From: Pseudonocardia sp. | GTDB lineage: Bacteria > Actinomycetota > Actinomycetes > Mycobacteriales > Pseudonocardiaceae | Assembly: GCA_025869365.1 (NCBI GenBank) | Contig: JAOZVV010000187.1 | Span: 1-64,000, forward strand | Direction of reading: 5' to 3' | Length of the DNA: 64,000 nucleotides | In this document: positions 43,132-52,212 of the stretch, piece after piece | How positions within the stretch are numbered: position 1 is the stretch's first letter | Layout: every line of letters begins with the position of its first letter | The notes under the pieces: model-generated | Databases searched by the model: none | Told to the model about the DNA's origin: nothing | What the model saw: the letters and a program-made list of their open reading frames with translations, nothing else | Made by a program: the position numbers and the translations under genes

Positions 43132-44388
43132 ATGGCACAGCTGTCCCCGATGCTCACCCAGGCCACCCCGGTCCAGGCCGCGCGTGGCGAGGGCGTCTTC
43201 CTCTTCGACACCCAAGGACGCAAGTACCTGGACTTCACGGCGGGCATCGGCGTCACCAGCACCGGTCACTGCCACCCCAAGGTCGTCGCGGCAGCCCAGG
43301 AGCAGGTCGCGACCCTGATCCACGGCCAGTACACGACGGTCATGCACCAGCCGCTGCTCACGCTCACCGAGCGGCTCGGCGAGGTGCTCCCCGAGGGCAT
43401 CGACAGCCTGTTCTTCGCCAACTCCGGCAGCGAGGCCGTCGAGGCGTCGGTGCGGCTCGCCCGGCACGCCACCGGCCGGCCGCTGATCCTGGCCTTCGAC
43501 GGGGGCTTCCACGGCCGCACCATGGGCGCCGGGGCGCTGACCACCTCCGGCGCGAAGATCCGCTCCGGGATCGGCCCGATGATGGGCGGTACCGCGTTCG
43601 CGCCCTTCCCGTACGCCTACCGCTACGGCTGGACGGAGGAGCAAGCCACCGAGTTCGCGCTCAAGGAGCTCGACCGGCAGCTGATCACCACCGCTCCCGC
43701 GGCGGACGTCGCCGCGTTCCTCATCGAGCCGGTGCTGGGCGAGGGCGGCTACGTGCCCACCCCGCCGGCGTTCCTGAACGGCCTGCGCGAGCGCGCGGAC
43801 CGGCACGGCATCCTGCTGATCGCGGACGAGGTGCAGACCGGCTACGGCCGCACCGGGAAGTTCTGGGGCCACCAGCACGCGACCGCCGCCGTGCCGGACA
43901 TCCTGATCACCGCGAAGGGTCTGGCCAGCGGTTTCCCGCTCTCGGCGATCGCCGCGCCACGCGAGCTGATGGCCAAGGCCCGGCCGGGCTCGCAGGGCGG
44001 AACCTACGGCGGCAACGCCGTCGCCTGTGCCGCCGCGATCGCGACGCTGGACGTCGTGCAGGAGGAGGGCCTCGTCGAGAACGCCGCGACCCAGGGCCGC
44101 AGGCTCCTGGAGGCCGTCCGCGCCGCCTCGGCGGACGTCCCGGTCGTCGGTGACGTCCGTGGCCTCGGCCTGATGGTCGGGATCGAGTTCACCGCACCGG
44201 ACGGCACCCCGGACACCGCCACCGCCGTCAAGGCGCACGCGGCCGCGGCCGACCAGGGCCTGCTGCTGCTGACCTGCGGCCCGTTCGGCAACGTCGTCCG
44301 GATGATCCCGCCGCTGGTGGTGAACGCCGAGCAGATCGACGAGGGCGTCGCCCTCTGGACCAAGGTCCTGGGCAGCGTCGTCAACTGA
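43132..44388 (+). CDS. Class III aminotransferase (GabT-like)
   Basis: 418 residues. It has the PLP signature LLIADEVQTGYGRTGKFWGHQH followed by ILITAKGLASGFPLSA with the PLP-binding Lys. GSEAVEASVRLARHATGR and FDGGFHGRTMGA are the usual cofactor segments. The family transfers the omega-amino group of GABA, beta-alanine, ornithine or similar donors. GGGAG ribosome site. It has its own GntR operator-like site and is bracketed by two related palindromes. Confidence 0.9.
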   Translation: MAQLSPMLTQATPVQAARGEGVFLFDTQGRKYLDFTAGIGVTSTGHCHPKVVAAAQEQVATLIHGQYTTVMHQPLLTLTERLGEVLPEGIDSLFFANSGSEAVEASVRLARHATGRPLILAFDGGFHGRTMGAGALTTSGAKIRSGIGPMMGGTAFAPFPYAYRYGWTEEQATEFALKELDRQLITTAPAADVAAFLIEPVLGEGGYVPTPPAFLNGLRERADRHGILLIADEVQTGYGRTGKFWGHQHATAAVPDILITAKGLASGFPLSAIAAPRELMAKARPGSQGGTYGGNAVACAAAIATLDVVQEEGLVENAATQGRRLLEAVRAASADVPVVGDVRGLGLMVGIEFTAPDGTPDTATAVKAHAAAADQGLLLLTCGPFGNVVRMIPPLVVNAEQIDEGVALWTKVLGSVVN

Positions 44389-44397
44389 CTCCGCCGC

Positions 44398-44454
44398 GGT
44401 TCAGGAAAGCCACATTCAGGTAAGGAGATTTCCTGAATGTGGCTTTCCTGAACC
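44398..44454. terminator. Perfect 23-bp palindrome between convergent genes
   Basis: Arms 44398-44420 and 44432-44454 are exact reverse complements, with an 11-nt loop. Left arm begins GGTTCAGGAAAGCCAC. It lies 10 bp after the aminotransferase stop and 10 bp before the mrp stop, so it can terminate both transcripts. Confidence 0.88.
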
Positions 44455-44463
44455 TGGCAGGGG

Positions 44464-45618
44464 CTACTTGCGGACCGGGGAGATGTTGAGGCTCATCCCC
44501 GCCAGGCCCCGGCTCCGCACCGTGAGGGCGTCCGCGATCCCCTGCAGCGCCTGCGCCGCGGGGCTCTCCGGCTGCGCCCGGACGATCGGGGTGCCCGAGT
44601 CCCCGCACTCCCGCAGCCTCGTCTCCAGCGGGATCTGGCCCAGCAGCTTCACCGGGGCCCCGAGGATCTTGGTGAGCGAGTCCGCGACGGTCCGGCCGCC
44701 GCCGGAGCCGAAGATCTCGTTGCGCGAGCCGTCCGGCATCTCCATCCAGGACATGTTCTCGACGACGCCCGCGATCCGCTGACGGGTCTGCTGCGCGATC
44801 GAGCCCGCGCGCTCCGCGACCTCGGCCGCGGCCTGCTGCGGGGTGGTCACCACGATCAGCTCCGCGCCCGGGATCAGCTGCGCGGTGGAGATCGCGATGT
44901 CCCCGGTGCCGGGCGGCAGGTCCAGCAGCAGGACGTCCAGGTCTCCCCAGAACACGTCCGCGAGGAACTGCTGCAGCGCACGGTGCAGCATCGGCCCGCG
45001 CCACACGACCGGGGTGTTGTCCTGCACGAACATCCCGATGGAGATGACCTTCACGCCGTGCGCCTGCGGCGGCATGATCATGTTGTCGACCTTGGTGGGC
45101 CGGGTGCCCGCGCCGAGCATCCGCGGCACCGAGTGGCCGTAGATGTCCGCGTCCACGACGCCGACCTTGAGCCCCTTGGCGGCCATGGCCGCGGCGAGGT
45201 TGACCGTCACCGAGGACTTGCCGACGCCGCCCTTGCCGGACGCGATGCAGTAGACCCTGGTCAGCGACCCCGGCTGCGCGAACGGGATGACCGGTTCCTC
45301 GGAGTCCCCGCGCAGGCTCTTGCGCATCGCGGTGCGCTGCTCGTCGCTCATCACGTCGAGCTCCACGAGGACCTCCCGGACCCCGGGCACCTCCATGACC
45401 GCGTTCGTGACCCGCGAGGTGATGGTCTCCCGCATCGGGCAGCCGGCGACGGTGAGGTAGACCCCGACGGCCGCCACGCCGCCGGGCGACACGGCGACGC
45501 TCTTGACCATCCCGAGGTCCGTGATGGGCCGGTGGATCTCGGGGTCCTCGACCTTGGCGAGGGCGGCCCGGACGGCCTGCTCCATGGTCTCGGTGCTGGT
45601 GTTTCCCATAACGGACAT
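44464..45618 (-). CDS. mrp: Mrp/ApbC iron-sulfur cluster carrier P-loop protein
   Basis: 384 residues from the ATG at 45618 (GGAG 6 nt upstream). An N-terminal MIP18/DUF59 domain (ALAKVEDPEIHRPITDLGMV ... TVAGCPM) precedes the MinD-like ATPase with deviant Walker A SGKGGVGKSS, DADIYGHS and LLLDLPPGTGD. It delivers Fe-S clusters to apoproteins. The family's C-terminal CxxC is not evident here: the tail near ENMSWMEMPDG lacks it, as in several actinobacterial Mrp proteins. Divergent from a MarR gene; position matches Rv1229c. Confidence 0.92.
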   Translation of the reverse strand: MSVMGNTSTETMEQAVRAALAKVEDPEIHRPITDLGMVKSVAVSPGGVAAVGVYLTVAGCPMRETITSRVTNAVMEVPGVREVLVELDVMSDEQRTAMRKSLRGDSEEPVIPFAQPGSLTRVYCIASGKGGVGKSSVTVNLAAAMAAKGLKVGVVDADIYGHSVPRMLGAGTRPTKVDNMIMPPQAHGVKVISIGMFVQDNTPVVWRGPMLHRALQQFLADVFWGDLDVLLLDLPPGTGDIAISTAQLIPGAELIVVTTPQQAAAEVAERAGSIAQQTRQRIAGVVENMSWMEMPDGSRNEIFGSGGGRTVADSLTKILGAPVKLLGQIPLETRLRECGDSGTPIVRAQPESPAAQALQGIADALTVRSRGLAGMSLNISPVRK

Positions 45619-45753
45619 CTGGGTCTCCGCTGAACCTTCCGTGTGACGCGTACCCGGGAGCGCGGCGAGGTGGTGGTTCCGGCGCACCTGGTTGGCTCGT
45701 TCCATGCTACGTGCGCCCCCGCCGCCCCCCGCGCATCCGTAGCATCTGTGTAC

Positions 45754-46347
45754 GTGACGGACATCGCTGACGCCCCGCAGGGGCTACGGAGGTCCGCGCA
45801 CGGGGGGAACAGCAAGGATCCGGGACGGGCGCGCACGGTGCCCACCCCGGAGGAGCTGGCGTCGTGGCGTGCGTTCCTGCGCGCCCACGCTGCGATCACC
45901 CGGGCGCTGGAGACCGAACTGGAGGCCGAGCAGCGACTCTCGCTGGCGGCCTACGACGTGCTGGTGCAGCTGGCCGAGGCGCCGGGGCACCGGCTGCGGA
46001 TGACCGAGCTGGCGGACGCCGTGCTGCTGTCCCGCTCCGGGGTGACCCGGCTCGTGGACCGGCTCGAACGCACCGGACTGGTGCGCCGGGAACGGGTGGT
46101 GAACGACGGCCGGGGGGTCGCCGCGCTGCTCACCCCGGCCGGGCTGGACCGCCTGCGGACGGCGTCGCGGACGCATCTTCGGGGGGTGACCCGGCACTTC
46201 GTCGAGCATCTGGACCCGGCGGACCTGGCCACCATGGAGCGGATCGGCCGCGCGCTGGCCGCGGGCCAGGCCCTGCTCCCGGCCGGCCGGCACCCGGCGG
46301 ACCGGGTCCCGGGCACCGGCCAGGGGGACCGGCGCCCGTCCGGCTAG
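45754..46347 (+). CDS. MarR-family transcriptional regulator
   Basis: 197 residues from the GTG at 45754 (GTG 45748 also possible). The winged helix is RLRMTELADAVLLSRSGVTRLVDRLERTGLVRRERVVNDGRGVAALLTPAGLDRL. MarR proteins are ligand-responsive dimeric repressors. The N-terminal 30 residues are Gly/Arg-rich and probably flexible. It is divergent from mrp and overlaps the 3' end of the DUF1003 gene by 4 bp. The target is unknown. Confidence 0.88.
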   Translation: MTDIADAPQGLRRSAHGGNSKDPGRARTVPTPEELASWRAFLRAHAAITRALETELEAEQRLSLAAYDVLVQLAEAPGHRLRMTELADAVLLSRSGVTRLVDRLERTGLVRRERVVNDGRGVAALLTPAGLDRLRTASRTHLRGVTRHFVEHLDPADLATMERIGRALAAGQALLPAGRHPADRVPGTGQGDRRPSG

Positions 46348-46874
46348 TCCCCGGTGGACTGCCGGCCCGTCCGGCGGGTCCGGTCCCGCGCGGACGGCTG
46401 CCCGTCGAGGGCGGCCTGCACCGTCGCGGTCAGCCGCTCCAGCTCACCGCGCAGGTAGTCCCGGGTGGCGACCTCGCCGACGGCGATCCGCAGCGCGGCG
46501 AGCTCGCGGGCGAGGTACTCGGTGTCCGCCTTCGTCCGCTCGGCGCGGCGGCGGTCCTCGTCCAGGGCGATGCGGTCCCGGTCGTCCTGCCGGTTCTGCG
46601 CGAGCAGGATCAGCGGGGCGGCGTAGGCGGCCTGGGTGGAGAAGGCCAGGTTGAGCAGGATGAACGGGTAGGGGTCCCACCGGATCTGCCAGGCGATGAG
46701 GTTCAGCGCGATCCAGAACACGACGATCACGCTCTGGATCGCCAGGAACCGACCGGTCCCGAGGAAGCGCGCGACCCGCTCGGAGATCCTGGCGAAACCG
46801 TCCGGGTCCACCTCGAACCGGCGCCGGCCCAGCAGCGGCTGGTCCAGCCGCCGGTTGCTCTGCAGCTCAGGCAT
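46344..46874 (-). CDS. DUF1003 membrane protein
   Basis: 176 residues. Two membrane helices (FLAIQSVIVVFWIALNLIAW and PFILLNLAFSTQAAYAAPLILLAQNRQ) are typical of DUF1003, followed by a charged helical tail. The ATG at 46874 has GGAG upstream and overlaps the upstream MgtE-like gene by 8 nt, so the pair is coupled. Function unknown. Position corresponds to Rv1231c. Confidence 0.88.
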   Translation of the reverse strand: MPELQSNRRLDQPLLGRRRFEVDPDGFARISERVARFLGTGRFLAIQSVIVVFWIALNLIAWQIRWDPYPFILLNLAFSTQAAYAAPLILLAQNRQDDRDRIALDEDRRRAERTKADTEYLARELAALRIAVGEVATRDYLRGELERLTATVQAALDGQPSARDRTRRTGRQSTGD

Positions 46875-48237
46875 GGTCGGCTCCGTTCCGGCCCGCATCG
46901 TCCCGGTCCGCGCCCCGCCGGCCGGCCCCGCGGACCTCGGGGGGCACGGCCGCGAGGACGCCGTTCACCACCGCCCCGTCCTTGCCGCCCTCGACCCCGC
47001 CACCGGGCTCGCCCATCCTGTCCCGCCAGCCGACCGGCAGCAGGTGGTCCAGCACGTCGTCGACGGTGACCGCGCCCAGCAGGTGGTCCTCCCCGTCGAC
47101 GACCGGGGCGGCGACGAGGTTGTACGCCGCGAAGTACCGGGTGATCTCACCGAGCGTCGCGTCCGGGGCCAGCCGGGCGAGCTCGGCGTCGACCACGCCC
47201 GCGACCAGCTCGAACGGCGCCTCGCGGAGCAGTCGCTGGGCGTGCACGCAGCCGAGGTATCGGCCGGTCGGGGTGGCCGAGGGCGGCCGGCAGACGAACA
47301 CCATGCTCGCCAGCGCGGGCGGGATGTCCGGGTTGCGGATGTGCGCCAGCGCCTCGGCCACCGTGGCGTCCGGGCGCAGGATGACCGGCTCGGGGGTCAT
47401 CAGCCCGCCCGCGGTGTCCGACGAGTAGCTCATCAGCCGCCGCACCGGCTCGGAGTCCTCCGGCTCCATCAGGCCCAGCAGCCGACGCGCCTCCTCGTCC
47501 GGGAGCTCGTGCAGCAGGTCCGCGGCGTCGTCCGGGGACATCGCCTCCAGCACGTCCGCGGCACGTTCGGACTCCAGGTGCCCCAGCAGGGTGCGCTGCT
47601 CGGACTCGGACAGCTCTTCGAACACGTCCGCGAGCCGCTCGTCGTCCAGGTTGTCGATGACCTCGTGCTGGCGTTTGCGGGGCAGCTCGGTCAGCGCGGC
47701 GGCGACGTCCGCGGCGCGCATCGTCTCGAAGACGGCGAGCAGCCCCTCGGTGCCCTGGCGGTCCGAGAGCGTCAGCCCCTGCACCGCACTCCACGGCAAC
47801 ACCTGCACCTGGGTGCGACGGGTGAGCCGCAGCCGCCTGGAGCGCAGGGCGAGCCGGCTCACCACCCAGTCCCGCGAGCGGGTCGGCTCGATCGCGGCGT
47901 CGACCACGACGACCTCCTCGCCCGTGTCCCGCATCGTGACGGGCGCGTCGAGCATCTGGCCGAGCACGAGCGTCTCGTTGGGGCGCTGGTGGAACCCGCG
48001 CAGGCTCACCGACCCGGAGGCCAGCGTGACCGCGGCGGGATCGATGTCGGCGACGCGCAGCATCGGCACGAAGATGCGCCGCCGGCTCGACAGCTCGACC
48101 ACCAGGCCCAGCACCCGCGGAGGTGTGGCGTCCACCCGCAGCGTGGCGACGACGTCCCGGACCTTGCCGATCCGCTCGCCGTCCGGCCCGAACACGGCGA
48201 GCCCCGCCATGCGGGCGACGAAGATGCGGGAGGCCAT
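46867..48237 (-). CDS. MgtE-like protein with PRC barrel and CBS domains, no channel domain
   Basis: 456 residues. The N-terminal PRC-barrel-like segment (VFGPDGERIGKVRDVV) is followed by an MgtE N-terminal helical domain (MRAADVAAALTELPRKRQHEVIDNLDDERLADVFEEL) and two CBS repeats (MTPEPVILRPDATVAEALAHI; ALGEITRYFAAYNLVAAPVVDGEDHLLGAVTVDDVLDHLL). The membrane channel of true MgtE transporters is absent. It is probably a cytosolic Mg2+ or nucleotide sensor. Same organisation as Rv1232c. Confidence 0.88.
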   Translation of the reverse strand: MASRIFVARMAGLAVFGPDGERIGKVRDVVATLRVDATPPRVLGLVVELSSRRRIFVPMLRVADIDPAAVTLASGSVSLRGFHQRPNETLVLGQMLDAPVTMRDTGEEVVVVDAAIEPTRSRDWVVSRLALRSRRLRLTRRTQVQVLPWSAVQGLTLSDRQGTEGLLAVFETMRAADVAAALTELPRKRQHEVIDNLDDERLADVFEELSESEQRTLLGHLESERAADVLEAMSPDDAADLLHELPDEEARRLLGLMEPEDSEPVRRLMSYSSDTAGGLMTPEPVILRPDATVAEALAHIRNPDIPPALASMVFVCRPPSATPTGRYLGCVHAQRLLREAPFELVAGVVDAELARLAPDATLGEITRYFAAYNLVAAPVVDGEDHLLGAVTVDDVLDHLLPVGWRDRMGEPGGGVEGGKDGAVVNGVLAAVPPEVRGAGRRGADRDDAGRNGADHA

Positions 48238-48277
48238 ACGCGCAGCCTAGAGCGGTCGCGGCGCTACTGTCCGAGCC

Positions 48278-49147
48278 GTGCCGAACCTGCGATTCGACGT
48301 CGTCGACGTGTTCACCGACCGGCCCTACGCCGGCAACCCGCTCGCGGTCGTCCACGGTGCGGACGCGCTCACCGCCGTGCAGATGCAGGCGGTCGCGGCG
48401 GAGTTCGCGCTCTCCGAGACGGCCTTCACGCTGCCGCCGACCCGGGCCGGGGCGGACTACCGGCTCCGGATCTTCACCCCGGGCCGCGAGCTCCCGTTCG
48501 CCGGGCATCCGAGCGTCGGCGCCGCCTGGGTGCTGGCGCGCGACGGGGTGATCCGCCGCGGCGACGTCGTCCAGGAGTGCGGTGCGGGGCTGCTCCCGGT
48601 CCACGTCGACGCCGACGGCGCGCAGGTCACCGGCGGCGCGCCGGAGATCGGGGACGACCTGGACGCGGCCCTGCTGGCCTTCTCCGTCGGCCTGACCCTC
48701 GACGACGTGGACGGCGCCGCGGCCCCGGGGGTCGCCGCGGCGGGTGTTCCGTACGCGTTCCTCCCGGTGCACGACGACGCCGTCGCACGCCTCGAGCCGG
48801 ACCCGCAGGCGCTCCGCGCGCAGACGGACGGCCTGGTCGGCCTGGCCGTCTACAGCCTCTCGGCGGACGCGTCGGCCGTGCGCCTGCGGATGTTCGCGCC
48901 CGAGGTGGGGGTGGCCGAGGACCCGGCGACGGGCTCCGCGGCCGTCGCGCTGGCCGTGCACCTCGTCGACCGCGGGCTGCTGGAGCCGGCCGGCACGTCC
49001 GCGTTCACGGTGTCGCAGGGTGCCGAGATCGGCCGGCCGTCGACGCTGCACGTCACCGTCGAAGCGGCCGGGGGACGGGCGGTGCGCACGACGGTGCGGG
49101 GCGGTGTCGTCGCCGTCTCGCGGGGGGAGCTGGTGTCCCTCCCCTGA
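48278..49147 (+). CDS. PhzF-family isomerase-like protein
   Basis: 289 residues with the two-lobed PhzF fold. It has [17 protein letters not shown], the catalytic-Glu motif [22 protein letters not shown] and [19 protein letters not shown]. The family includes PhzF (phenazine synthesis) and many uncharacterised isomerases or epimerases. No phenazine genes are near, so the substrate is unknown. Confidence 0.9.
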   Translation: MPNLRFDVVDVFTDRPYAGNPLAVVHGADALTAVQMQAVAAEFALSETAFTLPPTRAGADYRLRIFTPGRELPFAGHPSVGAAWVLARDGVIRRGDVVQECGAGLLPVHVDADGAQVTGGAPEIGDDLDAALLAFSVGLTLDDVDGAAAPGVAAAGVPYAFLPVHDDAVARLEPDPQALRAQTDGLVGLAVYSLSADASAVRLRMFAPEVGVAEDPATGSAAVALAVHLVDRGLLEPAGTSAFTVSQGAEIGRPSTLHVTVEAAGGRAVRTTVRGGVVAVSRGELVSLP

Positions 49148-49312
49148 CCGGTCCCGTCCGACGGGAGGGGTGCGACCCGCCGGTAACCCCCTGTCGACCT
49201 CGCGTGGGTGAGAAACCAATCACCTGAGCGCCCACCGGGGGTCGCAGACGTGTCAGCATCCAGGTCAGACTTTGCACCCTGTTCGACGAGCACTCGACGA
49301 GGAGTCCTGCCA

Positions 49313-50284
49313 GTGACGTCCGACGCCAGTACCCAGCTTCGTGCCCGCCGGTCCTGCCTGGCCGTTCCCGGCTCCAGCCAGAAGTTCATCGACAAGGCCC
49401 GGACCCTGAACTCGGACCAGATCTTCCTGGACCTCGAGGACGCGTGCGCGCCGCTGGCCAAGCCCGGCGCCCGCAAGACGATCGTCGCCGCGCTGAACGA
49501 GGGCGGCTGGGGCGACAAGATCCGCGTCGTCCGGGTCAACGACTGGACCACCGAGTGGACCTACCGCGACGTCACCGAGGTCGTCGAGGGTGCCGGCGCC
49601 AACCTGGACGCGATCATGCTGCCGAAGGTGCAGACGCCCGAGCAGATCGTCGCGCTGGACCTGCTGCTGACCCAGATCGAGAAGTCCCTGGGCTACGAGG
49701 TCGGGAAGATCGGCATTGAGGCGCAGATCGAGAACGCGCTGGGCCTGATCAACGTCGACAAGATCGCGACGGCCAGCCCGCGCGTCGAGACGATCATCTT
49801 CGGCCCGGCGGACTTCATGGCGTCGATCAACATGAAGTCCCTGGTCGTGGGCGAGCAGCCGCCCGGCTACGACGTCGGCGACGCCTACCACCACATCCTG
49901 ATGAGCATCCTGATGGCGGCCCGCGCGCACGACAAGCAGGCCATCGACGGCCCGTTCCTGCAGATCCGCGACGTCGACGCGTTCACCCGTGTCGCCGGCC
50001 GCTCCGCCGCGCTCGGCTACGACGGCAAGTGGGTCCTGCACCCCGGCCAGATCGACGCCGCGAACGAGACGTTCTCCCCGCTGCAGAGCGACTACGACCA
50101 CGCCGAGAACATCCTCGACGCCTACGAGTACTTCACGTCCGAGGCGGGCGGGAAGAAGGGCTCGGCGATGATCGGCGACGAGATGATCGACGAGGCGTCC
50201 CGCAAGATGGCGCTGGTGATCTCGGGCAAGGGCCGGGCCGCCGGCATGGAGCGCACGGACAAGTGGACCCCGCCGGAGGCGTGA
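49313..50284 (+). CDS. HpcH/HpaI (CitE-like) CoA-ester lyase
   Basis: 323 residues from the GTG at 49313 (GAGGAG upstream). It starts RRSCLAVPGSSQKFIDKA; metal and substrate residues lie in QIFLDLEDACAP, IMLPKVQTPEQI and GIEAQIENALGLINVDKIA. The length and the C-terminal extension fit malyl-CoA/beta-methylmalyl-CoA lyase-type proteins of actinobacteria. It is followed by an acyl-CoA dehydrogenase at 43 bp, suggesting a C4-C5 CoA-ester pathway. Confidence 0.9.
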   Translation: MTSDASTQLRARRSCLAVPGSSQKFIDKARTLNSDQIFLDLEDACAPLAKPGARKTIVAALNEGGWGDKIRVVRVNDWTTEWTYRDVTEVVEGAGANLDAIMLPKVQTPEQIVALDLLLTQIEKSLGYEVGKIGIEAQIENALGLINVDKIATASPRVETIIFGPADFMASINMKSLVVGEQPPGYDVGDAYHHILMSILMAARAHDKQAIDGPFLQIRDVDAFTRVAGRSAALGYDGKWVLHPGQIDAANETFSPLQSDYDHAENILDAYEYFTSEAGGKKGSAMIGDEMIDEASRKMALVISGKGRAAGMERTDKWTPPEA

Positions 50285-50327
50285 GCGTCACGTCCGAAGA
50301 CCACCCGAACCGCGGAGGAGACAGCCC

Positions 50328-51524
50328 ATGGCCCGCCTGGCCCAGACCGCCGGCCTGACCGACGTCCAGGAAGAGATCCTGTCGACGGTCAAGACGTTCG
50401 TGGACAAGGAGATCATCCCGCACGCGACCGCCCTCGAGCACGCCGACGCGTACCCGCAGGACATCGTCGACGGGATGAAGGAGATGGGGCTCTTCGGCCT
50501 CACCATCCCCGAGGAGTACGGCGGCCTGGGCGAGTCCCTGCTGACCTACGCCCTGGTCGTCGAGCAGATCGCCCGCGGCTGGATGAGCGTCTCCGGCGTG
50601 ATCAACACGCACTTCATCGTGGCGTACATGCTGATGCACCACGGCACGGAGGAGCAGAAGCAGCGCTACCTGCCGCAGATGGCGCTGGGGGAGACCCGGG
50701 GCGCCTTCTCGATGTCCGAGCCGGACCTCGGCTCGGACGTCGCCGCGATCAAGACCCGGGCCAAGCAGGACGGGGACGACTACGTCATCGACGGCGCCAA
50801 GATGTGGCTGACGAACGGCGGCTCGTCGAACCTGATCGCGCTGCTGGTGAAGACGGACCTCGGGCAGCCGAAGCCGTACCAGAACCTCACCACGTTCCTG
50901 GTGGAGAAGCCGTCGGGCTTCGGCGAGGTCCTGCCCGGGCTCACCATTCCCGGCAAGATCGACAAGATGGGCTACAAGGGCGTCGACACCACCGAGGCCG
51001 TGTTCTCCGGCTTCCGGATCCCCGGTGCCCAGATCCTGGGCGGGGAGGCCGGCAAGGGCTTCTCGCACATGATGGACGGCGTCGAGGTCGGCCGGGTCAA
51101 CGTCGCCGCGCGCGCCTGCGGCATCTCGATCCGGGCCTTCGAGCTCGCGGCCGAGTACGCCCAGCAGCGCAGCACGTTCGGCAAGCCGATCGCCGAGCAC
51201 CAGGCCATCGCGTTCAAGCTCGCCGAGATGGGCACCAAGGTCGAGGCGGCCCACCACATGATGGTCAACGCGGCCCGGCTCAAGGACGCCGGAAACCGCA
51301 ACGACGTCGAGGCGGGCATGGCCAAGCTGCTGGCCAGCGAGTACTGCGCCGAGGTCACCCAGGAGGCGTTCCGCATCCACGGCGGCTACGGCTACTCCAA
51401 GGAGTACGAGATCGAGCGCCTCATGCGCGAGGCGCCGTTCCTGCTGATCGGCGAGGGCACCAGCGAGATCCAGAAGACGATCATCTCCCGTGGCCTGCTC
51501 AAGGAGTACAAGCTCCGCGGCTGA
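50328..51524 (+). CDS. Acyl-CoA dehydrogenase
   Basis: 398 residues, FAD-dependent. FAD and substrate motifs: GAFSMSEPDLGSDVAAIKTRA, YVIDGAKMWLTNGG and the C-terminal YEIERLMREAPFLLIGEGTSEIQK, where the Glu of GEGTSEIQ is the expected catalytic base. It introduces a 2,3-double bond in an acyl-CoA. Adjacent to the CoA-ester lyase; such pairs occur with ethylmalonyl-CoA pathway genes, but ccr is not in this window. Confidence 0.93.
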   Translation: MARLAQTAGLTDVQEEILSTVKTFVDKEIIPHATALEHADAYPQDIVDGMKEMGLFGLTIPEEYGGLGESLLTYALVVEQIARGWMSVSGVINTHFIVAYMLMHHGTEEQKQRYLPQMALGETRGAFSMSEPDLGSDVAAIKTRAKQDGDDYVIDGAKMWLTNGGSSNLIALLVKTDLGQPKPYQNLTTFLVEKPSGFGEVLPGLTIPGKIDKMGYKGVDTTEAVFSGFRIPGAQILGGEAGKGFSHMMDGVEVGRVNVAARACGISIRAFELAAEYAQQRSTFGKPIAEHQAIAFKLAEMGTKVEAAHHMMVNAARLKDAGNRNDVEAGMAKLLASEYCAEVTQEAFRIHGGYGYSKEYEIERLMREAPFLLIGEGTSEIQKTIISRGLLKEYKLRG

Positions 51525-51541
51525 GCCCGGGCCACCCGGAT

Positions 51542-51594
51542 CGGACGAACGGCACTCTCGCCCCGTAGGTTGGGGCGGGAGTGCCGTTCGTCCG
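51542..51594 (+). terminator. 23-bp inverted repeat after the acyl-CoA dehydrogenase
   Basis: Arms 51542-51564 and 51572-51594 with one mismatch and a 7-nt loop, 17 bp after the stop. The word GTGCCGTTCGT in its right arm recurs in the hairpin at 62811-62847. Probable terminator and member of a dispersed palindrome family. Confidence 0.82.
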
Positions 51595-51693
51595 TTCGGG
51601 GCTCGCGTGGGCACTGTCCGGTCGGTCCGGTCGTTGGCATGATGTGGGCGTCGAGTTTCCGGCGTCCCGTAACGCATTGCGAGGAGAGAGCAC

Positions 51694-52212
51694 GTGACCA
51701 GCCCCTTCGGCGGCTCCGGACGCCAAGCGCCCGGGCTGCCCAACCTGCCCACCCCGCCCACCGGCTGGCCGGTCGGCTCCTACGCCACCTACGAGGAGGC
51801 GCAGCGGGCTGTCGACCATCTGGCGGACACGGACTTCCCCGTCCGCGACGTGACCATCGTGGGCGTGGACCTGATGCTCGTCGAACGCGTCATCGGTCGT
51901 CTGACCTGGGGTCGGGTGCTGGTCCAGGGTGGCCTGTCCGGTGCCTGGTTCGGCCTGTTCGTCGGCCTCGTGTTCGGCCTCGCCGGCGGCGGGGGCCTCG
52001 GGCTCGCGCTGCTCGTCGCCGCGGGTGGTGCCGTGTTCGGCCTGGCCTTCGCCGCGGTCCAGTACGGCCTGACGCACGGCCGCCGGGACTTCACCTCGGC
52101 GAGCCAGATGGTCGCCGGCCGCTACGACGTGCTCTGCCAGCCCCGCAACGCCGAGAAGGCCCGCGAGGTCCTCGCGAAGCTCGCGATGAGCGGCAACCCC
52201 GGCACCTCCTGA
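51694..52212 (+). CDS. General-stress-protein-17M-like membrane protein
   Basis: 172 residues. The N-terminal segment SYATYEEAQRAVDHLADTDFPVRDVTIVGVDLMLVERV resembles the GSP-17M/YflT-like domain. Two membrane helices rich in Gly follow (GAWFGLFVGLVFGLAG; GLGLALLVAAGGAVFGLAFAAVQYG), then a hydrophilic tail. Same position as Rv1234, upstream of lpqY. Function unknown. GTG start. Confidence 0.82.
   Translation: MTSPFGGSGRQAPGLPNLPTPPTGWPVGSYATYEEAQRAVDHLADTDFPVRDVTIVGVDLMLVERVIGRLTWGRVLVQGGLSGAWFGLFVGLVFGLAGGGGLGLALLVAAGGAVFGLAFAAVQYGLTHGRRDFTSASQMVAGRYDVLCQPRNAEKAREVLAKLAMSGNPGTS

Noticed and set aside
48278-49147. Phenazine biosynthesis from the PhzF homologue
   Set aside because: No other phz genes are nearby and the PhzF family is broad.
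46696-49227. 843-residue plus-strand open frame
   Set aside because: Antisense to the MgtE-like and DUF1003 genes and out of frame with PhzF; no recognisable domain.
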